64,000 nucleotides of DNA, taken from the NCBI GenBank assembly GCA_027627705.1, contig CP091242.1, positions 1,305,529 through 1,369,528 on the forward strand. The letters are read 5' to 3'. The stretch is from Hyphomonadaceae bacterium BL14 (GTDB lineage Bacteria > Pseudomonadota > Alphaproteobacteria > Caulobacterales > Maricaulaceae). Each line of letters opens with the position of its first letter. Position 1 is the stretch's first letter. The notes beneath the pieces are model-generated. The model saw nothing but the letters and a program-made list of their open reading frames with translations, had not been told where the DNA came from and searched no databases. Below, piece by piece: positions 11,046 to 20,919 of this stretch. Position numbers and translations under genes: made by a program.

Positions 11046-12923
11046 TCAGCCCTCCTGCGCGCTTGTGCGCGTCAGTTCGGCAACCGGCCCAAGACGGCTC
11101 GCCGCAGGGTCGCGCTCCACCAGATCGCGCAGAATGTCGCGCGCCGGGCGTGCCGCGGAGCGCGTGCCGCCCATGCCGTGCTCAACCACCACAGCCACCG
11201 CGTAGCGCGGATTGTCCGACGGGGCGTATCCCACAAACAGGCCATGATTGCGCAGCCGCCAGGGCAGATCGTCCTGATCGCGCACGCCGCGTGCGCGCTC
11301 CTCCGGGGTGATGGAGTAGACCTGGGCGGTGCCGGTCTTGCCGCACATCTGGACGTCCGGCACGCCCAGCCCCGGTTGCAGCGTCCAGTATGCCCCGCCG
11401 CCCGGTTCATTGACCACGCCATGCATGGCCCGGTGCACGGCGCCGACGTGTTCGGGGTCAAAGCCCAGCGCTTCAAACTCGAAGCCCTGCGGACGCAGGG
11501 CCAGCGTCGGCATCACCGCCCTGCCCGTCGCCAGGCGCGCTGTCATCACGGCAAGCTGCAACGGGGAGGTCAGCATATAGCCCTGACCGATGCCGGTATT
11601 GAACGTGTCGCCCGTCGTCCAGGGCTGGCCGCGCCGCGCGCGCTTCCAGGCGGCGCTGGGCACCAGGCCTGACGCGCGATCGGGGATGGGCAGACCGATA
11701 TCGAACAACTGCCCCAACCCGCACCGCACCGCCATTTCACGGATGCGGTCTATGCCGAGCCGGCGCGCCACTTCATAGAAATAGGTGTCGCACGACACCT
11801 TGATCGCATCGTGCATGTGAACATGGCCGTGCCCCTCGCGCCGCCAGCAATGGAACCGGCGATCGCCCAGAACAACGCTGCCCGAACAATGGATGCGCTC
11901 GCTGGGGCTGATCAGCCCATGCTCCAGCGCGGCCATGGAGATCAGGCCCTTGATCGTGGAGGCCGGCGCATACAGACCCGTGGTCGCCTTGTTGAACAGG
12001 GGCCGAAATTCATTGGTGTTGAGCGCGTTGAACTCGCTCTGGCCGATGCCCAGCACAAATGCGTTGGCGTCAAAGCCCGGCGTCGAGGCGAGCACCAGCA
12101 GTTCGCCATTGGTCACGTCCAGAGCCACAGCCGCGGCTGATTCCTGACCCAGCACCTGCATCGCCGTGCGCTGGGCGCGCAAATCGATACTCAGCGGCAC
12201 ATCCCCGCCAGCGCGCGCCGGCACAGACTGTTCGGGCAGCTCACGGATCACCCGGCCGAACGCATTGACCTCCACCTTCAACTGGCCCGGAGCGCCGCGC
12301 AGCGTGCTTTCATTGGCGATTTCCGCTCCGGAGCGTCCGATTCTGAAGCCCGGATGGAGCAGCAGGCGGTCATTGCGCGCCACTTCGGGCGAGGCGACCT
12401 GAACATAGCCGGTGACATGGGACATCACCTGGCCGTGGGGATAGGTGCGCACCTCCCCCACGTCGGGCAGAATACCAGGCAATTCCGGCAGATGCAGATT
12501 GATGCGGGCAAACGTCTCCCAGTCCAGGTCCTCGGCAACAGTCACCGGCTGGAAGCGCGGCGCACGCGCGATCTGGAACAGCAAGCGCTCCATGCGAACC
12601 TCGGTCATCGGCAGATGACGCGCCAGGCGTTCCAGCGCCTGGGCCGCATTACCGGCCTGTTCAGGCACGATGAAGAGCCGATAGTTGTCGCGATTCTCCG
12701 CCAACGGTTCGCCGAACCTGTCCAGAATCCGGCCGCGCACGGGCGGCTGCAGGCGGAAGCTGAACTGGTTGCTGTCAGACAGGGTCCGGTAACGGTCCTG
12801 CTCAAGGATCTGAAGCGTGTAAAGCCGGCCCGCCAGACCCGCGAACATGAGGGCACCGGCACCGCCGAGCAGCATCACGCGCCGGTTAAACCGCGCCTGG
12901 AATTCCTGCTTGTCGCGTCGCAT
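11046..12923 (-). CDS. mrdA: penicillin-binding protein 2, elongation transpeptidase
   Basis: Class B PBP of 625 residues, partner of RodA. It has a short cytoplasmic tail, a membrane anchor (VMLLGGAGALMFAGLAG, about 16-32), a dimerisation/pedestal region with PPVRGRILDRFGEPLA, and a transpeptidase domain. Active-site motifs are SxxK in YAPASTIKGL (Ser near 323), SCD in KVSCDTYFYE, and KTGTAQV (near 528). Periplasmic catalytic domain cross-linking peptidoglycan during elongation. Organised with mreBCD and rodA. Confidence 0.97.
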   Translation of the reverse strand: MRRDKQEFQARFNRRVMLLGGAGALMFAGLAGRLYTLQILEQDRYRTLSDSNQFSFRLQPPVRGRILDRFGEPLAENRDNYRLFIVPEQAGNAAQALERLARHLPMTEVRMERLLFQIARAPRFQPVTVAEDLDWETFARINLHLPELPGILPDVGEVRTYPHGQVMSHVTGYVQVASPEVARNDRLLLHPGFRIGRSGAEIANESTLRGAPGQLKVEVNAFGRVIRELPEQSVPARAGGDVPLSIDLRAQRTAMQVLGQESAAAVALDVTNGELLVLASTPGFDANAFVLGIGQSEFNALNTNEFRPLFNKATTGLYAPASTIKGLISMAALEHGLISPSERIHCSGSVVLGDRRFHCWRREGHGHVHMHDAIKVSCDTYFYEVARRLGIDRIREMAVRCGLGQLFDIGLPIPDRASGLVPSAAWKRARRGQPWTTGDTFNTGIGQGYMLTSPLQLAVMTARLATGRAVMPTLALRPQGFEFEALGFDPEHVGAVHRAMHGVVNEPGGGAYWTLQPGLGVPDVQMCGKTGTAQVYSITPEERARGVRDQDDLPWRLRNHGLFVGYAPSDNPRYAVAVVVEHGMGGTRSAARPARDILRDLVERDPAASRLGPVAELTRTSAQEG

Positions 12924-12966
12924 GCCGCTTGGGCCTCATGCTTAGGGTGGCCACACTCGCGCCAGC

Positions 12967-13491
12967 TTAACCGCCGCGACCGGAATTAAACATGGCAGCG
13001 CGTTCTTTACGCCGTGCAAACAACCATCCCAGCACTGGAAAGACGAGGATGGTCATAATCGTCTCGGTAATCAACGGGGCAGCCCCAGCGGGCACTCCGA
13101 TAGCAGCCGATCCGGCACCCCAGGCGAACCCAAAGGCCAGCAGAGACAGTACGACAAACCGGATGGTGAGCGGGACAAGGTCAGCGGCTCCCTCATCACT
13201 GCGCGGGCGCGCGATCGCGAACGCCGCCAGATAGGCCAGCGCCCAGACACCCATGACACCACCGCTGATCAGGTCCTGCAGGAGCCCTACGAGCAGAATG
13301 ACCGGCGGAGACACGAACCAGGGCCGGCGCACCGCCCAGATGAACAGCGCAATCAGCGGCAAGGACGGCGTCAGGTCCGGCAGCCCGCCCACGCTGGACG
13401 GCGCGGTGTAGAGCACCAGCGCCAGCAGCAGCGACACCATGAACCCGGCGACCGAAGGCCACATCGCGTCGCCATCACGTACCGCGCGCAT
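12967..13491 (-). CDS. mreD: rod shape-determining protein MreD
   Basis: A 174-residue polytopic membrane protein with five to six hydrophobic segments, located directly after mreC (1-nt overlap) and before mrdA. A motif LLVGLLQDLISGGVMGVWAL matches the family. It helps connect cytoplasmic MreB with the periplasmic synthesis machinery. Sequence conservation in MreD is low, so position in the operon is the strongest evidence. Confidence 0.9.
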   Translation of the reverse strand: MRAVRDGDAMWPSVAGFMVSLLLALVLYTAPSSVGGLPDLTPSLPLIALFIWAVRRPWFVSPPVILLVGLLQDLISGGVMGVWALAYLAAFAIARPRSDEGAADLVPLTIRFVVLSLLAFGFAWGAGSAAIGVPAGAAPLITETIMTILVFPVLGWLFARRKERAAMFNSGRGG

Positions 13492-14447
13492 CAGCCCTCT
13501 CCCTCGGAAACCGCTGGCGCGGCGGCACCCGCCCCGTCCTCATCGCGCTCCACCGCCGGGCCCGACAGAAGCTCGCCGACGGCCCCGGCATCAGGTTCGG
13601 CCCCGGGATCGGCGACGGCATCAAACGGCCAGATCCAGACCAGATCCAGGGGCGCTGCGTCGCTGTACAGCGCCACACGCCAGCGCCCCTCACTGTCCAC
13701 GAACGCCTGGCCCACAGGCAGGCCGCGTGGCAGCACATTGTCATCACCGGACGTGACGATGCGGTCACCTACGACCAGGTCCGGCTCGCGGCTGAGATAT
13801 TCCAGGCGGGGCTGGCCGGTATTGTCGCCCAGCAGAAGGGCACGCGCATTGGAGCGGTCCGCCATGACCGCCACACGGCTGTTGAGGTCAGTCAGAAGCA
13901 AGATGCGCGAGGACCTCCGGCCCACATCCACAATGCGCCCGACCAGTCCATACACATTCACAGCCGGGAAGCCCGCGCGCACGCCGGCCTCGGCCCCGGC
14001 CCCCACAAGGCGCGACCGCACGAAGGCGTTGGAGCGGTCCGCCACCGTCCAGGCCGTGATCCGCTCGCCCGCCTCGGGTGCCTGGAGATTGAGAGCTTCG
14101 CGATAGCGCGCATTGCGCTCCTGACCGGCCAGGGCGACATCACGCCAGGCGCGCAGCTCCGAGACCTGCAGCCGCAGCTGACGGTTTTCCTCGGCCAGCG
14201 CCAGCTGGCTGCGCCACCACGGACCGGTATTGGCGAACCCGCGCAAGGGCCGCGCCGCCAGCTCCAGAACCGGCGCAGCCAGATCGTTGAACCCGGCGCG
14301 CAGATTGGCGAGCGGCTGGATGCGCGCATCGGGACGGTCGAGGAAGGCCAGCACAATGGCGATCACAAGACAGGCAATGGTCAGGGTCGGCGCAAAGCGG
14401 ACCCCGTCATCTACCTGCCGTCGCCCGGTCCAGCGCTGCGCCAACAC
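13491..14447 (-). CDS. mreC: rod shape-determining protein MreC
   Basis: MreC of 318 residues: short N-terminus, one membrane helix (LTIACLVIAIVLAFL, about 23-37), a coiled-coil stretch (QLALAEENRQLRLQVSELRAW), then the beta-barrel MreC domain (GLVGRIVDVGRRSSRILLLTD, GDRIVTSGDDNVLPRGLPVG). The tail is Ala/Glu/Gly/Pro-rich and probably disordered. It scaffolds PBP2/RodA in the periplasm. It overlaps mreD by 1 nt. Confidence 0.95.
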   Translation of the reverse strand: MLAQRWTGRRQVDDGVRFAPTLTIACLVIAIVLAFLDRPDARIQPLANLRAGFNDLAAPVLELAARPLRGFANTGPWWRSQLALAEENRQLRLQVSELRAWRDVALAGQERNARYREALNLQAPEAGERITAWTVADRSNAFVRSRLVGAGAEAGVRAGFPAVNVYGLVGRIVDVGRRSSRILLLTDLNSRVAVMADRSNARALLLGDNTGQPRLEYLSREPDLVVGDRIVTSGDDNVLPRGLPVGQAFVDSEGRWRVALYSDAAPLDLVWIWPFDAVADPGAEPDAGAVGELLSGPAVERDEDGAGAAAPAVSEGEG

Positions 14448-14473
14448 TCATCCCCGCTTGCCGCGCTCGTGCG

Positions 14474-15559
<1,086 letters not shown>

Positions 15560-15577
15560 CTATGGTAAAAAATGGCT

Positions 15578-16348
15578 CTAGTCCTTGTGCGATGCTCCGG
15601 GCGTCTTTGCAAGCGCGTCACCCGCTTCCCTGTCAGCCGCCTCGCCGTCCGCCGGACCGGTCAGCCAGCGCCGGGCGATCAGCATGGCACCCAGCCATCC
15701 CCCCGCCGCCAGAAGCGCTGATGCCGCCAGCCACAGACTGCCGCCGCCGACCAGTTCGATCACGCCGCGTCCGGCAAAGGCGACGAGGGCAATTTTGGGA
15801 ATGATGCCAATGGCTGTCCCGGCGAAAAACGCCAGAAACGTCATGCGGGACACGCCGGCGGCCATATTGACCACAATAAACGGCGCGCTGGGCACATTGC
15901 GGATGATCATGCTCGCCCAGAAGCCGTTGCGTCCGACGAATTCCGAAATGCGATTGACCGTACGCCCGCCATAACGGCGCACCACGTCCGCACCGGCAAG
16001 GCGCCCGGTGTAGAAGGTGACGCTGGCCGACACCAGGGTCGCGATCCACGCATAGCCCGACCCGCTCCACGGCCCGAACGCGAGTACGCACGCGGCGATC
16101 AGCGCAAACTGCGGGGCACCGATATAAGCGAGCACCGTGAAGGCCAGAACGGTGGCCGGGAGCGCGTAATACCAGTGGCGTGCGGTCGCGCCGAGCCATG
16201 TATTGATGGCGTCGGAATCCACCAGACCGCTGCGCCCGACCACGAACATGGCCGCCACCAGCGCGAACAGGCCGAGCGATATGACCACCGCGCGTACCGC
16301 GCGTGCGTCCATGTTGGTGAAAAATCGGATCACTGCATCCAACCGCAT
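15578..16348 (-). CDS. VTT-domain (TVP38/TMEM64, DedA-like) membrane protein
   Basis: A 256-residue polytopic membrane protein with the SNARE-associated/VTT domain: an early segment APQFALIAACVLAFGPWSGS, the family's re-entrant stretch around RNVPSAPFIVVNMAAGVSRM, then FAGTAIGIIPK. The start is the ATG at 16348, preceded by GGGAG; another ATG 18 nt upstream is possible. Family members are proposed lipid scramblases or undecaprenyl-phosphate or proton-coupled transporters. Its place next to the cell-wall operon is compatible with a lipid-carrier role but does not prove one. Confidence 0.85.
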   Translation of the reverse strand: MRLDAVIRFFTNMDARAVRAVVISLGLFALVAAMFVVGRSGLVDSDAINTWLGATARHWYYALPATVLAFTVLAYIGAPQFALIAACVLAFGPWSGSGYAWIATLVSASVTFYTGRLAGADVVRRYGGRTVNRISEFVGRNGFWASMIIRNVPSAPFIVVNMAAGVSRMTFLAFFAGTAIGIIPKIALVAFAGRGVIELVGGGSLWLAASALLAAGGWLGAMLIARRWLTGPADGEAADREAGDALAKTPGASHKD

Positions 16349-16399
16349 GCCACTCCCGCCCCGCATGTCCTGATGCGGTCCTTTGCAAGCCCGGCGCCG

Positions 16400-17389
16400 T
16401 CAGCTGCGCCGCGCCGCCCCGGCCCGGATCGCGTCGCCGGCCGCCTCCACAGGATGCGCGGCTGCCGCGTTGCGCCGGGCCATAAGCGTTTTGCGTCCGG
16501 CTTCATAGTCCGCCACCCAGCGCTGCGCAAATGCGCCGGACGTGACGTCTGTCACAATAGCCTCGAACACCGGACGGACCGCCTGGCGGATTGCGCCTTC
16601 AACCTCGTGCGCACCGAATTCGGCTGTGTCAGAGATGGCCGCATACATGCCCGCCATGCCACGATCATGGATCAGATCGGCGATGTATTTGATCTCGTGA
16701 ACCGTGTCGATATACGCCATTTCCGGGCTGATCCCGGCTTGTATCAATGTTTCAAACCCTTCGCGGGCCAGCGCGCAGACGCCGCCGACCAACACCGCCT
16801 GCTCGCCCAGAATGTCGGCCAGTGCCTCTTCGCGGAAGCTGGTCTCGCGGATGCCCGCACGCCCGCAGCCGAGGCCTGCGAGATAGGCCTTGGCCAAATC
16901 TCCGGCCCCGCCGCTGGCGTCCTGGTGCACAGCCCAGAAGCCCAACAGCCCGCCGCCGCGTTCGAACGCAGACCTTACCGCCCCGCCCGGCCCCTTGGCG
17001 GCCGCCAGCACCACATCGGCGTCCGGGGCCGGTTCAATCAGCCCGTAATCGATGGAGAACCCGTGACACAGGATCAGTGCCTGACCCGGCTTGCGGTGTG
17101 GCGCAATATGCTCGCGCCAGATCTCGCCATGAGCCTCGTCGGCGGCCAGCAAGGAGACAATGTCGGCGCGCCGGGCTGCTTCATCCAGGCCCACCACTTC
17201 AAACCCGTCGCCTTCAGCCCGCGCCCGGTTGGGTGATCCCTCGCGCAGTGCCACCAGAATGGCCTGCGAGCCGGTGTCACGCAGATTGAGCGCATGGGAC
17301 CGGCCATGATTGCCATACCCGATAATTGCCAGCGTGCGGCCATGCAGCGGCGCGCGATCAATATCGGCCTCGTAAAGGACGTCGGTCAT
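16400..17389 (-). CDS. ilvC: ketol-acid reductoisomerase, divergent
   Basis: A 329-residue class I-length KARI, the second step of valine/isoleucine synthesis. Visible: Rossmann motif IIGYGNHGRSHALNLRD, cofactor loop LREGSPNRARA, HGFSIDYG, AAKGPGGAVR, and metal-ligand region EEALADILGEQAVL. Departures from the usual sequence are YIDTVHE, where family members normally have Glu at the Asp (one metal ligand), ISDTAE for ISNTAE, and AAKGPG for APKGPG. It overlaps the miaA stop by 4 nt. In many relatives ilvB and ilvH lie between miaA and ilvC; they are absent here. It could be the genuine ilvC or a KARI-like paralogue. Confidence 0.8.
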   Translation of the reverse strand: MTDVLYEADIDRAPLHGRTLAIIGYGNHGRSHALNLRDTGSQAILVALREGSPNRARAEGDGFEVVGLDEAARRADIVSLLAADEAHGEIWREHIAPHRKPGQALILCHGFSIDYGLIEPAPDADVVLAAAKGPGGAVRSAFERGGGLLGFWAVHQDASGGAGDLAKAYLAGLGCGRAGIRETSFREEALADILGEQAVLVGGVCALAREGFETLIQAGISPEMAYIDTVHEIKYIADLIHDRGMAGMYAAISDTAEFGAHEVEGAIRQAVRPVFEAIVTDVTSGAFAQRWVADYEAGRKTLMARRNAAAAHPVEAAGDAIRAGAARRS

Positions 17390-18333
17390 GATGGCGTACT
17401 TTCAAAATTGGCGTCCAGAATGACCTCAAGCTCGGCGCAGGCGCCTTTCGGGTCAAGGCTGGTCATGCGGGCCCAGTCCGGGTGCTGGTTTGAGAACCAG
17501 GTAAATTGCCGTTTGGCGTAACGGCGGCTGTCGCGCTTGGCCGTTTCGATTGCCGCTTCCAGAGGGCAGCGCCCGGCCAGATAATCCAACAGCGGCGGCA
17601 GGCCCACCGCCTTCATGGCCGGCAGGTCCGGCGCGAGTGCGCGCGCAGCGATCATGCTGGCCTCATCCAGCGCCCCGCCTGCGATCATCGCATCAAAGCG
17701 CGCCTCGATGCGGGCATAGAGCGCAGCCCGGTCGGGCAGAATCGCCACGCCCAGCGCGCGGGCCGGATCAATCAGCGGCCGGGTATCGGCCTGCAGCTGC
17801 GACAAGGGACGCCCGCACGCGCGCGCCACAGCAATCAGGCGCATCAGCCTCTGGCGATCGCCCGCCTCGACCCGCGCCGCGCCCGCCGCGTCCAGCTGAT
17901 CTGCCTCGGCGCGCAGGGCCTCGACCCCGCCGCGAGCGTAGAGCGCGTCAATTTCGGCCTGGATTGCATCAGGGATTTCCGGTGCCGGTGCCAACCCTTC
18001 CAGCAACGCCTTGAAATAAAGACCCGTCCCGCCTGTCAGCACGATACGGCGTCCGCGGCTGCGCACATCGGCAATCAGATCGACCGCCAGGCGCGTCCAG
18101 CGCCCCACCGAACACCGCTCGCCCGGGTCAATCACCCCGAACAGGTGATGGGTCACGCCGCCCATCTCGTCGGCACCGGGCCGCGCGGTGAGCACGCGCA
18201 ACCCCTCATAGACCTGAAGGGAGTCGGCATTGATGATCTCGGCGTCCAGGCAGCGGGCTGCGTGAATCGCCAGCGCCGTCTTGCCCGACGCGGTCGGGCC
18301 GCCGAGGAGCACTATGTCACGTTGGCCGCTCAC
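17386..18333 (-). CDS. miaA: tRNA dimethylallyltransferase
   Basis: MiaA transfers dimethylallyl to A37 of tRNAs reading UNN codons. It has 315 residues, normal. Motifs: P-loop LLGGPTASGKTALA (residues 9-22), INADSLQVY, GGTGLYFKALLEG, and C-terminal RRYAKRQFTWFSNQ. It overlaps the protease gene by 4 nt upstream and the ketol-acid reductoisomerase gene by 4 nt downstream, so these genes are probably co-translated. Confidence 0.97.
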   Translation of the reverse strand: MSGQRDIVLLGGPTASGKTALAIHAARCLDAEIINADSLQVYEGLRVLTARPGADEMGGVTHHLFGVIDPGERCSVGRWTRLAVDLIADVRSRGRRIVLTGGTGLYFKALLEGLAPAPEIPDAIQAEIDALYARGGVEALRAEADQLDAAGAARVEAGDRQRLMRLIAVARACGRPLSQLQADTRPLIDPARALGVAILPDRAALYARIEARFDAMIAGGALDEASMIAARALAPDLPAMKAVGLPPLLDYLAGRCPLEAAIETAKRDSRRYAKRQFTWFSNQHPDWARMTSLDPKGACAELEVILDANFESTPS

Positions 18334-19727
18334 CCGCGCAGGGTCTGGAGCAGGTACTGGCCCTGCCGGTTCAACGTCACCAGCACCGGTCCGCTGGCCC
18401 GCGCGGTGTCAGCAAGCTCGCGCGCCTGAGCCAGGCTCTCGACCCGCGTCCAGGCGATTTCTTCGAGCACATCACCCACGCGCACCTTGCCCGCCGCGTC
18501 ACTGGTGGCTTCGACCGCGGTGACGACCAGGCCCTCCGCGTCGGGATGCACACGGTATTGCCGGCGCAGCGCGTCCGTCATGGGTGCCAGGGTCAGCCCG
18601 AACAGGCTGGTGCTTGCCGTTTGGGCGGGAGCGGTCTCGCTCTCATCGCGCAGCCCCGGACGAACCGCCGCCGCCCGCTCGCGCAGGCGGGCGATCTCGA
18701 CATCCAGGGTCAGGGATTCCCCGCGGCGGAACACTTCCAGCCGGACGCGGGCGCCGGGCTCGGTTTCAGCCACGATGCGCGTCAGGCGCCGGTCATCGGC
18801 GACCGCGCGCCCGGCGATCGCCAGAATCACGTCGCCCGCCTGCAAACCACTGGAGGCGGCGGGACCTTCAGGATCGATCCGGGTCACCACCGCGCCACGC
18901 GCCGAGGACAGGCCCATGGCGCGCGCCATGTCCGGCGTCACGGGCTGGACATTCACGCCCAGCCAGCCACGGCGGGTTTCACCATATTCGATCAGCTGAT
19001 CGATAACGGGACGCGCCACGGCGCTGGGCACCGAGAAGGAAATCCCGACACTGGCACCGGTAGGCGAGAAGATGGCGGTATTCACCCCGATGACTTCGCC
19101 ATCCAGATTGAACAGCGGCCCGCCCGAATTGCCGCGATTGATGGACACGTCGCTTTGCAGATAGTCGTCATACTGGCCGCCGATATCGCGCCCGCGTGCG
19201 CTGATCACGCCCACAGTGAGCGAACCGCCCAGGCCGAACGGATTACCGATGGCCACCACCCAGTCGCCCACGCGCGCGGCATCGCTGTCACCGAAAACCA
19301 CGTGAGGCAGCACCTCGCCGGCATCCACGCGCAGCACAGCCAGATCCGTTGCAGGGTCGCGCCCGATCACCTGTGCGGGGAGCACCCGCCCGTCCTGCAG
19401 CACCACCTCGACGGCGTCGGCTTCCTCGATGACGTGGTTGTTGGTGATCACCAGGCCTTCACCGTCAATGATGAAGCCTGAGCCCAGCGAGCGGGCCATG
19501 CGTGGCCCCTCACCGAGCATGTCGTTAAACCGCTCCAGCGGCGAGCCCGGCGGAAACACGGGCAGGCCATCGGCCGCGCCCACGCGCTGGGCTGTGGCAA
19601 TATTGACCACAGCCGGGCTGAGCCGGTCATTGAGGTCGGCAAAGCCTTGCGACGGCTGGCCGAAGGCAGTGCCTGCGGCCGCAAGGGTCAGCGTGACACT
19701 GGCGGCGAGAATGGCAAATGGGCGCAT
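18330..19727 (-). CDS. periplasmic serine endoprotease, DegP/DegQ (Do) family
   Basis: HtrA-type protease/chaperone of 465 residues. Signal peptide MRPFAILAASVTLTLAAA with an AFGQ cleavage site; chymotrypsin-like domain with triad His in ITNNHV (near 98), Asp in ATDLAVLRVD (near 128) and Ser in NRGNSGGPLF (near 202); then two PDZ domains (GWLGVNVQPVTPDMARAMGL; C-terminal EGLVVTAVEATSDAAGKVRV). The start is the ATG that begins the signal peptide. Quality control of periplasmic proteins, next to hflKC as in many alphaproteobacteria. Confidence 0.95.
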   Translation of the reverse strand: MRPFAILAASVTLTLAAAGTAFGQPSQGFADLNDRLSPAVVNIATAQRVGAADGLPVFPPGSPLERFNDMLGEGPRMARSLGSGFIIDGEGLVITNNHVIEEADAVEVVLQDGRVLPAQVIGRDPATDLAVLRVDAGEVLPHVVFGDSDAARVGDWVVAIGNPFGLGGSLTVGVISARGRDIGGQYDDYLQSDVSINRGNSGGPLFNLDGEVIGVNTAIFSPTGASVGISFSVPSAVARPVIDQLIEYGETRRGWLGVNVQPVTPDMARAMGLSSARGAVVTRIDPEGPAASSGLQAGDVILAIAGRAVADDRRLTRIVAETEPGARVRLEVFRRGESLTLDVEIARLRERAAAVRPGLRDESETAPAQTASTSLFGLTLAPMTDALRRQYRVHPDAEGLVVTAVEATSDAAGKVRVGDVLEEIAWTRVESLAQARELADTARASGPVLVTLNRQGQYLLQTLRG

Positions 19728-19804
19728 GGCGGGCTCCGGCGGCAAAGTGTACAGAGACTTAACGCGCTGCGGCATCCCGCGCCAAGGGGACGTCTGCGCG
19801 CGCT

Positions 19805-20002
19805 CTATCCGATCCGGGTCACAAGCGCGACAATCCCCACCCCGGCAGCGACCGCCGCCAGACCGGCCAGACGCAAATGCGCAGGGTCAGCGGCCGACGC
19901 CATGGCGGCCATCTTTTTCATGGAGCCGGGAGCGGCGGCGTAGCATGCGCCCTCAAGCACGCATGCTACGCCAAGCCCGATCAGCAGCCATTCCATCATC
20001 AA
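19805..20002 (-). CDS. DUF2065 small membrane protein
   Basis: A 65-residue protein with two hydrophobic segments (MEWLLIGLGVACVLEGACYA and LAGLAAVAAGVGIVALV), joined by the loop PGSMKKMA with downstream LRLAG. Both the pattern and the position just after hflC (4-nt overlap) are typical of DUF2065. Probably an accessory of the HflKC membrane complex; function not established. Confidence 0.85.
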   Translation of the reverse strand: MMMEWLLIGLGVACVLEGACYAAAPGSMKKMAAMASAADPAHLRLAGLAAVAAGVGIVALVTRIG

Positions 20003-20916
20003 CGCGGCGAAGGGGCCGAGCCGCGTTCGCTGCGGAAGTAACGGAAGAACTCCGAGTCGGCAGGCACGATGATCGGCGTGCCGGCCCGCATCGCTGTCTC
20101 GTAGGCGATCATCGTGCGGTAGAAGTCGGCGAACTCGGGGTCCTGACCATAAGCCGCAGCGAAGATGCGATTGCGCTCGCCATCGCCTTCACCCCGGACG
20201 CGTTCGGAATCGGCGCGGGCATTGGCCAGAATGACCTCCACCTGCCGGTCGGCGTCCGCGCGCACCTCGCGTGAGCGCTGCTCACCCTCGGCGCGGATCT
20301 GCGCCGCTTCCTGCTGACGCTCGGCGCGCATGCGTTCGAACACCTGGGTGGCGATCTGCTGGGGCAGATCGGCGCGCTTGATGCGCGCATCAATGATTTC
20401 AATGCCGAGATCCTGGTTCAGGGCCTGGGTCTCGACCGCCACGCGGATGCGTTCCATCAGCTCGGCGCGCTGGCCGGAGATGATCTCGTTGGACGGCATG
20501 GAGGCGACCACGCCGCGCACCGAGTCGTCCATGATTGCCTGAAGGCGCTGGCGCAGACCGCGCTCGTCGCGCACCGTCTGGAATACCCGCAGCGGGTTGA
20601 CGACCCGGTAGCGCAGGAACGCGTCCACAACGATCCGTTCCTGGTCCGACGCCAGGATTTCAGCCGGGTTGGTGTCGAACTCGAGATTGCGCTTGTCGAA
20701 CATGGTGACAGTGGTCACGAACGGCGTGCGGAAGTGCAGTCCGGCTTCGCTCGGGCGCGGGTTTTGCGGATCGACGATCGCGTTCACCACGCCGACCGGC
20801 TCACCGAAGCGCAACACCAGCGCCTGCTGGCGTTCGGTCACGACGTAGAGCGAATTCATCAGAACGATGACGCCCACAACGACCAGGGCAAGAATGAGGT
20901 AGATGATCGTGCGCAT
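19999..20916 (-). CDS. hflC: protease modulator HflC
   Basis: SPFH/band-7 membrane protein, 305 residues: N-terminal membrane anchor (IIYLILALVVVGVIVLMNSL), then SPFH domain (VVTERQQALVLRFGEP, FDKRNLEFD, DAFLRYRVVNPL) and a helical coiled region (MRAERQQEAAQIRAEGEQ). With HflK it forms a cage around FtsH and modulates its proteolysis. It starts 3 nt after the hflK stop. Confidence 0.96.
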   Translation of the reverse strand: MRTIIYLILALVVVGVIVLMNSLYVVTERQQALVLRFGEPVGVVNAIVDPQNPRPSEAGLHFRTPFVTTVTMFDKRNLEFDTNPAEILASDQERIVVDAFLRYRVVNPLRVFQTVRDERGLRQRLQAIMDDSVRGVVASMPSNEIISGQRAELMERIRVAVETQALNQDLGIEIIDARIKRADLPQQIATQVFERMRAERQQEAAQIRAEGEQRSREVRADADRQVEVILANARADSERVRGEGDGERNRIFAAAYGQDPEFADFYRTMIAYETAMRAGTPIIVPADSEFFRYFRSERGSAPSPR

Positions 20917-20919
20917 GAC

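Noticed and set aside
10425..11672. 415-codon open frame antisense to rodA/mrdA
   Set aside because: It crosses two well-defined genes and has the composition of a codon-bias shadow.
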